Source: Ruminococcus sp.
Lineage (GTDB): Bacteria > Bacillota > Clostridia > Oscillospirales > Ruminococcaceae
Direction: 5' to 3'
Length of the DNA stretch: 57,622 bases
NCBI RefSeq assembly: GCF_024692365.1
Contig: NZ_JAILMR010000027.1
Coordinates: 1 to 57,622, forward strand
Numbering within the stretch: position 1 is the stretch's first letter; each line of letters opens with the position of its first letter. The notes beneath the pieces were generated by a model. That model was given only the letters and a program-made list of their open reading frames with translations, was not told the DNA's origin and did no database searches. Below are positions 44,367 to 53,114 of the stretch, in pieces. Position numbers and translations under genes: made by a program.

Positions 44367-44402
44367 GGCGATTTATTGAAATGACGCATAGCAGGGGAGA
44401 AC

Positions 44403-44436
44403 AAAAAAGACGTTTCTGCATATGCGGAAACGTCTT
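44403..44436 (-). terminator. Terminator of the AraC regulator gene
   Basis: On the - strand AAGACGTTTC/GAAACGTCTT form a 10-bp stem with a 10-nt loop, followed by TTTTGT; six Ts in all at the end. Confidence 0.8.
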
Positions 44437-44441
44437 AAATA

Positions 44442-45185
44442 CTATTCTCTGTCCTGCCAGCTTATACGAAAATAGTTTTCTCGGTACTGCTTTGGTGTCA
44501 GCCCTGTGTGCTTTCTGAAGCAGGCTATGAAATGGCTGTGTGAGCTGAAATTCAGGTAATTGCCAATATCCAACGGAGTATACTCTGAGAATTTCAGCAT
44601 ATTTTCAGCTGCCTGGATCCTTCTGGACATGATGTACTCTGATATAGTCACTCCGACCTCCTGCTTGAAGAGCTTAGAGAGGTACTGAGGTGTCAATCCC
44701 AGTCGGTCAGCGATCTCCTGAACTCGAACGCCGTTGTAAATATTATCGTAGATTATGTCCAGACACATCAGGACGTGCTTGGAATAAGCGTTGCCTGAAT
44801 TTACCTTCTGCATACGCTTTGCATACTCTATGAAGACTTCACGATGGATATCCTCGAGCTGCAGAAGATCGGTGGCAATATCAAGCTTGTTGATGAAGAT
44901 ATCACTGATGGTGTAACTGGTCTCAGTAGGCAGACCCTTTTCGATGCAGAATCTTGCGATCAGTGCTATCGTGATCGTCAGATGGTACTTGACATTTCGC
45001 ACAGGGTCATCGCTGAGCTTGCCGTAACCCTCAACAGCCAGTGGAGTATACAGCTTGCGCACACGTTCGATATTTCCTGCTGCCACAGCAGAATAGAATT
45101 CCAGTTCTTTCTCATAAGGCGAGTGAGTTTCACCCGTCTCACGCTGAATGAATTCTCGATGTGAAAGTTCTTTATTGATTCCCAC
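44442..45185 (-). CDS. AraC family transcriptional regulator
   Basis: The 247-residue protein has a C-terminal AraC-type double helix-turn-helix domain (about 145-245; VQEIADRLGLTPQYLSKLFKQEVG and LDIGNYLNFSSHSHFIACFRKHTGLTPKQYR are the two HTH units, split here by the spacer). The N-terminal part has no cupin or receiver motif that I recognise and is mostly helical. The start is GTG 45185, eight bases after AAGGAGG; an in-frame ATG 48 bases upstream overlaps the -10 box and cannot be in the mRNA. It lies downstream of a solute-binding protein gene and probably controls the beta-glucan genes around it. Confidence 0.88.
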   Translation of the reverse strand: MGINKELSHREFIQRETGETHSPYEKELEFYSAVAAGNIERVRKLYTPLAVEGYGKLSDDPVRNVKYHLTITIALIARFCIEKGLPTETSYTISDIFINKLDIATDLLQLEDIHREVFIEYAKRMQKVNSGNAYSKHVLMCLDIIYDNIYNGVRVQEIADRLGLTPQYLSKLFKQEVGVTISEYIMSRRIQAAENMLKFSEYTPLDIGNYLNFSSHSHFIACFRKHTGLTPKQYRENYFRISWQDRE

Positions 45186-45221
45186 GAACAGCGCCTCCTT
45201 CACAGAAGTCTGTTTTATAGT

Positions 45222-45250
45222 ATCATACCACATTTTCTTCTCCTTGTCAA
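45222..45250 (-). promoter_or_regulatory. Promoter of the AraC regulator gene
   Basis: On the - strand TTGACA (45250-45245) and TATGAT (45227-45222) are 17 bases apart with extended -10 TGG. Confidence 0.85.
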
Positions 45251-45254
45251 AGTT

Positions 45255-45274
45255 TGGTCAGTTTTTACTGACCA
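45255..45274. promoter_or_regulatory. Candidate operator TGGTCAGT-4-ACTGACCA
   Basis: A perfect 8-4-8 inverted repeat lies immediately upstream of the -35 box of the AraC gene, a usual position for an activator or autoregulator. Confidence 0.5.
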
Positions 45275-45291
45275 TATTCATACTATTCCCT

Positions 45292-45358
45292 CGTCACATT
45301 GCACAAGAAAACATGGCTATATTGCTTTGTGTAGTCTTGAATTTCATGCAATGTGACG
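45292..45358. promoter_or_regulatory. Spaced inverted repeat CGTCACATTGCA / TGCAATGTGACG
   Basis: Two perfect 12-base half sites (45292-45303 and 45347-45358) are separated by 43 bases in the gap between the AraC gene and the solute-binding protein gene. They could be a pair of regulator sites that allow looping, or a long RNA stem. Confidence 0.5.
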
Positions 45359-45423
45359 AAAAAACTTGTTTTTATCAAATTATCATATCAATGCAATATC
45401 TGTTATCTCATATCCGACTAACC

Positions 45424-45455
45424 AAAACGGCAGGCTTTTTTTAGCCTGCCGTTTT
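45424..45455. terminator. Terminator of the solute-binding protein gene
   Basis: A 13-bp perfect stem AAAACGGCAGGCT/AGCCTGCCGTTTT with a loop of six Ts (As on the - strand) lies 46 bases beyond the stop at 45501. The final TTTT of the stem may serve as the T-run. Confidence 0.7.
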
Positions 45456-45500
45456 GAAAAACCGGAATATAAAAATGAAGGATATTAAAGCAAGATCATA

Positions 45501-46940
45501 TTATTCCGCAGTCTGTTCCTGTGCCTCTTTGATGAGATAATCGAGAGCCTTCTCGTTCTCAGCAACTGTAGAGGTCCAGGTGTATGACTCAGCAGGGTTC
45601 ATAGAATTCTTGATTATACTATCAGTCAGATTCGACAGATCCTTTGAAATGCCCTCAGAGAACTCGAATACAGGATGCTCAGCAGCTCTTGCATAGATCT
45701 CGTCACGCATTTCGAGCATTTCATCGGTCCAGCCGTAGTCGTTTTTATACTGATCAAGAGTGATCTGGTGAGCTGCCTCATCTACTTCTGCATATCTTGT
45801 GCAGTCGAGCCAAGCAGCAACGCCCTCGGGATTCTTAGCACCCTTAGCGATGCAGAAACCGTGTACTCTTGAAGGAACATACATATTGTCAGAATCCTTA
45901 GCGCAAGGAACAGGCACGAACATTACTTCACCTGCGGACAGATCGCCGTAAGGAGCGGTAGTGCTGGGTGCGTCCTCAATTGCCCAGAGACCGATAGGAT
46001 AGAACAGTGTTTCGCCGGAAGCAATACCTGTACCGAATACGTCGCCTCTTACCTTCCACTCATGCAGATGCTTGGGGTAAACAACGTTATTCTTCTGGAG
46101 CTCATACATCATGTTCTGAGCCTTTGCAAGCTCGGGAGTTTTGATGTTGTTGACGATCTTGCCGTCTTCCATGCCTACCAGAGGCTTACCGGAAGACTGA
46201 GTCAGAGCATTTTCATAGTACCAACCGTCCATAGCCCACTTATCTTTTTCTTCGTCAGTGAACTCTATGCACATCTCTGTAAGCTTGTCCCAGTTCCACT
46301 CGCCTTTTTTGTAAAGTTCAGCGGGATCATCGAGACCTTCTTCTTCTATTATTTTTGTATTATATATCCAGATATAGCTGGGGTCAACACGTGAAACAGC
46401 TACATAGTGTTTGCCCTTGTACATGAACTGATCATTAGCGGACTTCATGGGGCTCCACAGCTCATTGTCTAAGTCAACATAATCATCGATAGGCTCGATC
46501 ATGTTCTTGATAGCACCCTTGGGGAATACGTCCATATCGTCTGCACCGATAAAGTCAGGTGAATCGCCTGCCAGTATAGCATTAGCCAGATCATCGAACT
46601 TGGTCTCCCAAGTAGTCTGTCTGTATGTGATCTTGCCGTTGTACTTAGTCTGGAACAGTGCCAGGTCAACGCCAATATCCTTGTCTGCCGAAGCGGTAGG
46701 ATTTATGTCGTAGAATGAGAACCAAACGATCTCGCTGTTTGCAAGCTCCTTGTCCTCCATTTCACCTGCAAGTCTTGTTACTATGTCCTGCTGGCTCTCT
46801 TCGAGTTTCTTTTCGGGAAATGATGAAGCGTCGTTTCCGCCTTTGTCAGAATCGTCACTGTTGCCTGAACCGCAGGCTGCCATTCCCATAGCCAGTGCAA
46901 GTGCAAGTATTGCTGCTGCTGTAAGCTTTATCTTTCTCAT
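45501..46940 (-). CDS. ABC transporter solute-binding lipoprotein (sugar type)
   Basis: The 479-residue protein has a lipoprotein signal (MAAC lipobox at about residue 23), an acidic Ser/Asp linker and an extracellular family 1 solute-binding fold (about 60-470; TKYNGKITYRQTTWETKFDDL, AILAGDSPDFIGADD, GFCIAKGAKNPEGVAAWLD). Such proteins bind oligosaccharides outside the cell and hand them to a membrane permease. No permease or ATPase gene accompanies it here, so it must use one encoded elsewhere or act as a sensor. GGAGGG precedes ATG. It lies 48 bases behind the surface protein gene on the same strand. Confidence 0.9.
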   Translation of the reverse strand: MRKIKLTAAAILALALAMGMAACGSGNSDDSDKGGNDASSFPEKKLEESQQDIVTRLAGEMEDKELANSEIVWFSFYDINPTASADKDIGVDLALFQTKYNGKITYRQTTWETKFDDLANAILAGDSPDFIGADDMDVFPKGAIKNMIEPIDDYVDLDNELWSPMKSANDQFMYKGKHYVAVSRVDPSYIWIYNTKIIEEEGLDDPAELYKKGEWNWDKLTEMCIEFTDEEKDKWAMDGWYYENALTQSSGKPLVGMEDGKIVNNIKTPELAKAQNMMYELQKNNVVYPKHLHEWKVRGDVFGTGIASGETLFYPIGLWAIEDAPSTTAPYGDLSAGEVMFVPVPCAKDSDNMYVPSRVHGFCIAKGAKNPEGVAAWLDCTRYAEVDEAAHQITLDQYKNDYGWTDEMLEMRDEIYARAAEHPVFEFSEGISKDLSNLTDSIIKNSMNPAESYTWTSTVAENEKALDYLIKEAQEQTAE

Positions 46941-46988
46941 AATATATCCCTCCGTATTGACCCGATATTTATCGAGTTAGTAGGTTTA

Positions 46989-47831
46989 TCAGTGCTTCTT
47001 CTTAGCTACGATAGCGCCTGCTGCTGCAACTGCCATCAGACCAAGAACTGCGCCTGTAGCTGCACCGGTGTTGGAATTTGTATTGTCAGTAGCATCGGAA
47101 GCTGCCGAAGAAGTAGCGTCGCTCTTAGCTGCGCTGCTGGACTTTGCTGCGCTGCTGGAGTCAGCTTTGCTCTCGGTCTTTGACGCTGCTGCATCATCAG
47201 CAGAAGGTGTGCCGAAATCAAGTGTGAAGTACAGTGTACCGCCGTTGAATGCACCCTCAGCGTCCCAACCTGCAACCTCAGGGTTAGCGGTCAGCAGAAC
47301 GTCGCCGGTAGCTTCATCAACCTTATCGGTAGGACGAATGTGGAATCTGATATCGCCCTCAGCGTCACGCTGAACCTCTGTGATGTTGAGCATATCGTTG
47401 AAAACAGTCTCAGTTCCGTCCTCAGCTACGAACTTTGCATCGGTTACTTTAACATCGATAGGATAACCTGCTTCCTGCTCAACGCCTGCAGCCTTGATAG
47501 CCTTATCAATGTTGCAGACCATAACGCCCATCTCACCAAGAGAACCCTTGCCGGACATGGACTTGTCAGCGAGGATGCTGCTGATCTTGTACTCAACAGA
47601 GATCTTGCCTTCAGCGTCGATGCCGAACCATTCGCTCTGGTTCCATGACCACTTACCGTCATTATTCATAAAGAATCCCATAGCACCTATTGAATAATAT
47701 GCGTCATTCTTATCAGATTCTGTTTCGCTTGGGTATACATATGAAGACAGCTTGTTAGCTGATGCTGTCATTGCCATTGTAGCAGCGATAACTGCTGCGG
47801 AAAGACCCGCAAAAAATCTTTTAGCCTTCAT
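46989..47831 (-). CDS. Secreted surface protein with C-terminal membrane anchor
   Basis: The 280-residue protein has a signal peptide (1 to about 25), a beta-rich domain (about 30-205; GFFMNNDGKWSWNQSEW, NGGTLYFTLDFG) that may be a jelly-roll binding module, a Ser/Ala/Lys-rich linker (about 208-250) and a C-terminal hydrophobic segment (GAVLGLMAVAAAGAIVAKKKH) preceded by SNTGAATG. The end resembles a membrane or sortase-type anchor though no clear LPxTG is present. I do not recognise the domain family. GGAGG lies nine bases upstream of ATG. It shares a transcript with the solute-binding lipoprotein, which suggests it binds the same polysaccharide at the cell surface. Confidence 0.7.
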   Translation of the reverse strand: MKAKRFFAGLSAAVIAATMAMTASANKLSSYVYPSETESDKNDAYYSIGAMGFFMNNDGKWSWNQSEWFGIDAEGKISVEYKISSILADKSMSGKGSLGEMGVMVCNIDKAIKAAGVEQEAGYPIDVKVTDAKFVAEDGTETVFNDMLNITEVQRDAEGDIRFHIRPTDKVDEATGDVLLTANPEVAGWDAEGAFNGGTLYFTLDFGTPSADDAAASKTESKADSSSAAKSSSAAKSDATSSAASDATDNTNSNTGAATGAVLGLMAVAAAGAIVAKKKH

Positions 47832-48057
47832 GTTTCTATTCCTCCGTTTAAACGATTTGAAAGGGTTTTCGTGCCCTTAAGTTGACATTATTATAGCTTA
47901 AAAATTGATTTTTTTATATAAAAAACTTAACTTATATATTCAAAATGTAACATAACCCTTGGTCATGTTCTCCAATTGCTCCTTGTTTCTCACTCCTTTC
48001 GGTGTTTGCTAAACTTTTGCCGCACATCACTCCTTTCGGCGTAAAACTTAATATCGA
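47832..48057 (-). promoter_or_regulatory. Spacer between GH44 and surface protein genes, with tandem repeat
   Basis: On the - strand the 13-base unit CCGAAAGGAGTGA occurs twice (near 48038 and 48002). Each holds a ribosome-like AAAGGAG, and very short frames follow (a GTG frame of 11 codons and an ATG frame of 8). A TATAAT box at 47895-47890 without a good -35 may be the promoter of the surface protein gene. No clear terminator follows GH44, so some read-through is possible. Confidence 0.35.
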
Positions 48058-49860
48058 TCAAGTTTTCTTCTTCTTGGCCCGGAATGCCCCGAATACTCCG
48101 CCGCACACGGCAGCGGCTGCCACGATCACCGCGGCTATTATCCCACCCTTGTTTTTGGCAGAGGGCTTATTGTCTTTTGTCTTTTCGACTTTTTCCGTCA
48201 TTTTGCCCATTGGTTCAAAGGTCGGGATACTGTCCTTATCCTTTGCTATCAGAAGCAAGGAAACAGTTTCGGGTTCCATCTCATATGTTATGGTGTTGTC
48301 CATCACCTTAACGGCTTGATTGCTGTCGGTCATATCGAATACCTGCGGTGCGAAATTGTTCAGCCCGTACAGATGCACGTAGCTGTATTCTCCGCCCTTG
48401 ATCTTGATATTCGCCGTAGTTTTGTCCTTGAATGACTTGTTAGTTACTACCAGCGTAACAACATCACTGTTGTCTCCGAAGGTTGAAGCGTAAGCCGACG
48501 ATCTTTCAAAATCGCTTGATTCGGTATGTCTCAGCGTATCACCGAAGTGACCGCCGTTTTCATCAAAATTAGTAAAAAGGTTTATCGCCGCACACTGATA
48601 ATCCGCTTCCATTGCGAAAAGTGTGGCGAGATAAACATCGTTCTCCATGAACGCGCCCAGTGCATCGGTTTCGGCAATTGCTCCACATATATCGTAGCTT
48701 CCGCCGAAATCATACTCGGTTATGGCTATCTTTGTTCCGGGATAATACTGGTCGATAGACTGCTTAAGATTAGGCAGCAGCGGCAGGAAAGTTCCGCCTG
48801 TATCGGTTATCCAGCTGTCCTCTTTGTAGGTATCGTCCCAAAGGCTTCTCACAGAATCAAATCTTGCCTGAACACAGCCCTCATCGCTGTAATGTTTGCA
48901 GGAACGTTCACCGCAGGGACCTTTAGCCTCGGTGTAATAATGCACATCGAGTGCGTCCAGCAGACGTGTGCCGGATTCGTCCTCGGCTTTTTTCATCTGG
49001 TCGAGGTAGTAGTCGATGAACCATCGGTAGTCATCTCTTTCGGCTTTGATGTCTTTCCAGTCTTTAGCTGAAGCGAAACTATCGAAAGCGCTGTAACCGA
49101 AAAGCGCAGGTCCGAATACTTCGGCATCAGGGTCGATATCCTTGACTGCCTTAGCCATAGCCGTGTTCTTTTCGACTATCTCTGCACAGGTACACTGCTC
49201 GGGATGCATACGTGCATGGGTCATATGCCATAGTGATGGCTCGTTATCCATCGAATACCCGCGTATTCCACCGTTCTTGGCGGAACCCAGTGTCTTTACC
49301 AGATAATTCACGTACTCATCCATGTATACTGTCCCGTCCGTTAGGTCGGGGGTATCGGCGAAATCACTGCCCTTGGTTATTTCAACCTTGTTCCATCTGT
49401 CCGAAGGTGCTTTCTCGCTTTCGGATACTGCACCGTTCATATCAGCCGAAACATAGCCTGCCAGCTGTAGAGTTGTCATGGGGTAGGCGTTGTTCTTTTC
49501 CTCGCATTTTCTGCTGAGGTTTATCGACATCGCTCCGGGAACATCTGCCAGCTCTTTATCCATCATCTGTGGAAAATAGTTATCTGAGAAATGTTCCTTA
49601 TCAGAACCTGCATTTGAAGCATTGGTCTCCCAGTTGTATGCAGAGGATCTGTTTCCACCCGCACGTATCGCGGTAGGCATTACCGATGTGCCCATCAGCT
49701 CCTCGTTCACTCCGAAGATGTACGGTGATATCTCCTTGCTCTCTTTTGAGAGATCAACGACTATATCTACCGATCCGCCCTCAGCTCCTGCACCCATTGT
49801 GCATACGCTGATAATAGCTGCGGCTGCCGTCATTGCAGCAGCTCTTTTGAATCTTCTCAT
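48058..49860 (-). CDS. Membrane-anchored GH44 endoglucanase/xyloglucanase
   Basis: The 600-residue protein has a signal peptide (1 to about 26), a GH44 catalytic domain (about 30-540) with the family N-terminal segment FGVNEEL ... GGNRSSAYNWETNASNAG, acid/base E207 in MDNEPSLW and nucleophile E382 in AITEYDFG, then a Lys/Asp-rich linker and a C-terminal membrane helix (GGIIAAVIVAAAAVCGGVFGAF) ending in basic residues. GH44 enzymes cut beta-1,4-glucans such as carboxymethylcellulose and xyloglucan. Anchoring at the membrane instead of by dockerin or CBM is unusual. GGAGG precedes ATG 49860 by five to six bases; an in-frame upstream codon has no ribosome site. Confidence 0.9.
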   Translation of the reverse strand: MRRFKRAAAMTAAAAIISVCTMGAGAEGGSVDIVVDLSKESKEISPYIFGVNEELMGTSVMPTAIRAGGNRSSAYNWETNASNAGSDKEHFSDNYFPQMMDKELADVPGAMSINLSRKCEEKNNAYPMTTLQLAGYVSADMNGAVSESEKAPSDRWNKVEITKGSDFADTPDLTDGTVYMDEYVNYLVKTLGSAKNGGIRGYSMDNEPSLWHMTHARMHPEQCTCAEIVEKNTAMAKAVKDIDPDAEVFGPALFGYSAFDSFASAKDWKDIKAERDDYRWFIDYYLDQMKKAEDESGTRLLDALDVHYYTEAKGPCGERSCKHYSDEGCVQARFDSVRSLWDDTYKEDSWITDTGGTFLPLLPNLKQSIDQYYPGTKIAITEYDFGGSYDICGAIAETDALGAFMENDVYLATLFAMEADYQCAAINLFTNFDENGGHFGDTLRHTESSDFERSSAYASTFGDNSDVVTLVVTNKSFKDKTTANIKIKGGEYSYVHLYGLNNFAPQVFDMTDSNQAVKVMDNTITYEMEPETVSLLLIAKDKDSIPTFEPMGKMTEKVEKTKDNKPSAKNKGGIIAAVIVAAAAVCGGVFGAFRAKKKKT

Positions 49861-49936
49861 TGGCTCCTCCGAATATGTGAATGCTGAGCCGCTGAGGAAC
49901 ACAGCATTTAATATAGTAATAGATTATACTACGTAC

Positions 49937-49965
49937 ATTGTACCACATTAATCGGGTTTCGTCAA
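49937..49965 (-). promoter_or_regulatory. Promoter of the GH44 gene
   Basis: On the - strand TTGACG (49965-49960) and TACAAT (49942-49937) are 17 bases apart with extended -10 TGG. The gap 49861-50246 otherwise holds only the divergent promoter at 50146. Confidence 0.8.
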
Positions 49966-50145
49966 TAGTATATTAAGAAATTTTGTTATTATTTCAGTCA
50001 CGAAAGCAAAAACTGTCAGAAAAAAGGCGTATTTTCGCAATATCGTGCTTGATTTTGCTAATTATTGATGTTATCATTAAAGTGTCATTAGCGGCAACTT
50101 TTTTGTACAAAGGGCTGAATAAGTACAAAAGATTTACAAAACAAC

Positions 50146-50174
50146 TTGAAATGTGAGGTGCGATATGGTATAAT
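50146..50174 (+). promoter_or_regulatory. Promoter of the two-component system
   Basis: TTGAAA (50146-50151) and TATAAT (50169-50174) are 17 bases apart with extended -10 TGG. Confidence 0.85.
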
Positions 50175-50246
50175 ATTTTAAATTAAAATTAAGCAGTGCA
50201 TGGTAAGATGAACGTGATCTAAAACTATGCAAAGGAGCTGAGAAGT

Positions 50247-50921
50247 ATGAGATTACTACTTGCCGAAGATGAAAAGGAACTGTCAAATGCTTTAGTGGCA
50301 GTCCTTAAACACAACAACTATTCTGTCGATGCAGTCTATAACGGAAATGATGCCTATGACTATATCATCGGCGCCGAGTATGACGGAGTGATACTTGATA
50401 TCATGATGCCTGGTATGGATGGTATAACCGTTCTGACGCGTATACGTGAAAAGGGCATACATACTCCCGTGCTGCTGCTGACTGCCAAATCTCAGGTAGA
50501 AGACAGGATAACAGGATTGGATTCAGGTGCGGACGACTACCTCACTAAGCCGTTTGCAATGGGTGAGCTCCTCGCGAGGATAAGAGCCATGACAAGGCGT
50601 AAAACTGAATTTTCACCTAATTCCCTGAAAGTCGGCAATGTTACGCTTGACAGAGAGAGATTTGTCATTTCTACCGAAAACGGCGAGACAAAGCTGGGCA
50701 ACAAAGAATTCCAGGTTCTGGAAATGCTGATGCTCAACCGCAATATCCTTATCTCGACCGAAAAGCTGATGGAAAGGATCTGGGGCTTTGACTCGGAAGC
50801 CGAGATAAGCGTGGTATGGGTCTATATTTCCTATATCAGGAAAAAGCTTGCTTCTGTCGGTGCCGATATTGAGATCAAAGCCAGCCGAGGAGTAGGCTAT
50901 ACTCTGGAGGTCAAGGAATGA
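50247..50921 (+). CDS. OmpR/PhoB family response regulator
   Basis: The 224-residue protein has a receiver domain (1-120) with acidic pocket AEDE, phosphorylation site D51 in VILDIMMPGMDG, T in LLLTAKS and K in DYLTKPF, and a C-terminal winged helix DNA-binding domain (about 128-222; LGNKEFQVLEMLMLNRN, VWVYISYIRKKL, TLEVKE end). It is activated by the histidine kinase whose gene overlaps its end by four bases (ATGA). AAGGAG is nine bases upstream of ATG. The likely targets are the cell-envelope genes that follow. Confidence 0.95.
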   Translation: MRLLLAEDEKELSNALVAVLKHNNYSVDAVYNGNDAYDYIIGAEYDGVILDIMMPGMDGITVLTRIREKGIHTPVLLLTAKSQVEDRITGLDSGADDYLTKPFAMGELLARIRAMTRRKTEFSPNSLKVGNVTLDRERFVISTENGETKLGNKEFQVLEMLMLNRNILISTEKLMERIWGFDSEAEISVVWVYISYIRKKLASVGADIEIKASRGVGYTLEVKE

Positions 50922-52228
50922 TAAAAAGGCTGCGGCGCAAATTCGTGCTGATAGCTGCTGCAAGCGTGCTTGCAGTGGAACTGGTCGTTGTTGGGCTGAT
51001 AAATATCATAAATATCGGCGAGGTACACAAGCGCCAGATGCAGCTTATGGAAATACTCTGTGAGAATGACGGTGATTTTCCCGATTTCGGTATGTGGCGT
51101 GAGAATAATTTCAATAACGGTCCCGGTGGAAATCGCTTTTTACCGCCTGCGATGAACGGTGAAAATAAACGGTTCCCCGACCTGGGTTTCAAGATGAATG
51201 AGGAGACACGCTACCAGACAAGGTACTTCTCTGTCCGCTATAACAGCGAACTTGAACCTTTCGCTATCGATACCGGACACGTTGCTGCTGTGACGTCAGA
51301 CGATGCCCTGAGCTATGCCGAGGAAGTCAGCCAGACGGGGAAAACCTCGGGATTCCTTGGCAATTACCGCTATGAGGTAAGAGATACCTTTTATGGAAAG
51401 CTTTACGTTTTTCTCGATTGCCGCGAAGATATACGCACCCAGCGCGTTTTTCTGCTGATATCCGCAGCGATATCCATAGGTGGCTGGCTGCTGGTCTGCC
51501 TGCTGATGATCGTGTGCTCACGGTTCGCTGTCAGACCTTTTATCGAGAACTACGAAAAGCAGAAAATGTTCATTACCGATGCAGGACACGAGATAAAAAC
51601 ACCTCTCGCGATCATACAGGCTAATACCGAAGTCATCGAGATGATAAGCGAGCCTAGCGAATGGACGCAAAGCATAAAGAATCAGATAGGCAGGCTGAAC
51701 GGGCTCATAGCCGACCTTCTGAGACTTTCAAGGATGGACGAAGAGAGCGTAAAGCTCGTATTTGCAGAATTTGATCTGTCCTATGCCTTTGACGATATCG
51801 CAGGACCTTTCAGGACTCTTGCCGAAAGCAAGGGGCTCTCACTTGACATCAGGACACAGGAAGGCATACGCATGAACGGTGATGAATCATCTGTCAGACA
51901 GCTTGTTTCGATACTTACCGAGAACGCAGTAAAATACTGCGATGCAGGAGGAAGTATCGAAGCTTCACTTGAAAAAACTTCAAGCGGCAGGCACGCCCTC
52001 ATTCGGGTGACGAACGACTGTGCTGAACCTCCCGAACAGCCAGAACGCCTGTTTGATCGCTTTTACAGGGCGGATAAGTCCCGTAAGCGCGAGGACGGTG
52101 AAACTAAGTCGGGCTACGGCATAGGATTGTCTGTAGCCAAAGCTGTTACGGAATCTCATAAAGGAAAGATATCATGCAAAGCCGAAAACGGCAAGATAGT
52201 ATTTACCGTAAGGCTCAGGTGTCTGTAA
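50918..52228 (+). CDS. Membrane sensor histidine kinase
   Basis: The 436-residue kinase has two membrane segments (about 9-29 and 178-202) bracketing an extracytoplasmic domain of about 145 residues, then a HisKA domain with H224 in DAGHEIKTPLAII and an HATPase domain with N box LTENAVKYC and G boxes GYGIGLSVAKA. There is no clear HAMP domain. Part of the outer domain is low-complexity (WRENNFNNGPGGNRFLPP, ENKRFPDLGF), similar in make-up to a stretch in the DUF4353-type protein further down. It phosphorylates the regulator encoded just upstream. Confidence 0.93.
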   Translation: MIKRLRRKFVLIAAASVLAVELVVVGLINIINIGEVHKRQMQLMEILCENDGDFPDFGMWRENNFNNGPGGNRFLPPAMNGENKRFPDLGFKMNEETRYQTRYFSVRYNSELEPFAIDTGHVAAVTSDDALSYAEEVSQTGKTSGFLGNYRYEVRDTFYGKLYVFLDCREDIRTQRVFLLISAAISIGGWLLVCLLMIVCSRFAVRPFIENYEKQKMFITDAGHEIKTPLAIIQANTEVIEMISEPSEWTQSIKNQIGRLNGLIADLLRLSRMDEESVKLVFAEFDLSYAFDDIAGPFRTLAESKGLSLDIRTQEGIRMNGDESSVRQLVSILTENAVKYCDAGGSIEASLEKTSSGRHALIRVTNDCAEPPEQPERLFDRFYRADKSRKREDGETKSGYGIGLSVAKAVTESHKGKISCKAENGKIVFTVRLRCL

Positions 52229-52349
52229 AAAATTTATGGAAGAATCAAAATGGTTAAGCTAGATTTAAGGTTGAGGGTCTATACTCTTAATCATAGAAGA
52301 AAATCTGGATTACTGCAAAGAAAAGAAACGGAAAGGAAAGTGATGATAT

Positions 52350-53114
52350 ATGGGCGCTATACAGGAAATTTTCAAGAGAGTTGAGAAAAAGTACATAGTT
52401 ACTGACGAACAGCAGGAAGAACTTGTGCGTGCTATGACAGGCAGAGCGGCTGCCGATAACTACGGACTGACGACGATATGCAACATATATTACGATACTC
52501 CCGACCATCAGCTTATAAGGACTTCGATGGAGAAGCCTGTTTACAAGGAGAAGCTGCGTATCAGGAGCTACGGCGTTCCCACCAAGGATTCCAAGGTCTT
52601 TGTTGAGCTCAAGAAGAAGTACAAAGGCGTAGTCTATAAAAGACGTGTGGATATGTCACTGATAGATTCCTATGAATTTGTGAACTTTGGCGTATGCCCG
52701 GGCAAAAATCCCCAGATAGAGAAGGAGATAGAGTATTTCCTGAATTACTATCATGATATCGGACCTGCGATGTATCTGAGTTATGACAGGATAGCTTTTG
52801 CAGGGGTCGATAATCCCGATCTGCGTATCACCTTTGACGGCAATATAACCTACCGCGAGGAGGAAGTAAGGCTGGAAAAGGGTGTGTGGGGCGAAAAACT
52901 GCTTGATCCCCATACAAGGATCATGGAGATAAAGATCCCGGGAGCTATGCCCCTGTGGCTCAGCCATCTGCTGGATGATATGAAGATATATCCCGGCAGC
53001 TTCTCAAAGTACGGTGAAGCTTACAAGAAAGTCTTTTGTGAGGCTCTCGATCAGGAAAAATATCTCAAGCTTAACCGCGAAAACGTAAAAGGAAAGGTGA
53101 ACGATTGTGCTTAA
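52350..53114 (+). CDS. VTC-domain protein, polyphosphate polymerase-like
   Basis: The 254-residue protein is a VTC-domain (triphosphate-tunnel fold) protein: EKKYIVT near the start, IYYDTPDHQLIR, EKLRIRSYG, VFVELKKKYKGVVYKRR and IMEIKIPGAMP near the end supply the charged tunnel residues. In yeast the domain makes polyphosphate; bacterial versions nearly always sit next to DUF4956 and CotH or beta-helix proteins and their product is less certain. The ribosome site GGAAAG lies about 14 bases from ATG. The gene overlaps the next by eight bases. Confidence 0.88.
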   Translation: MGAIQEIFKRVEKKYIVTDEQQEELVRAMTGRAAADNYGLTTICNIYYDTPDHQLIRTSMEKPVYKEKLRIRSYGVPTKDSKVFVELKKKYKGVVYKRRVDMSLIDSYEFVNFGVCPGKNPQIEKEIEYFLNYYHDIGPAMYLSYDRIAFAGVDNPDLRITFDGNITYREEEVRLEKGVWGEKLLDPHTRIMEIKIPGAMPLWLSHLLDDMKIYPGSFSKYGEAYKKVFCEALDQEKYLKLNRENVKGKVNDCA

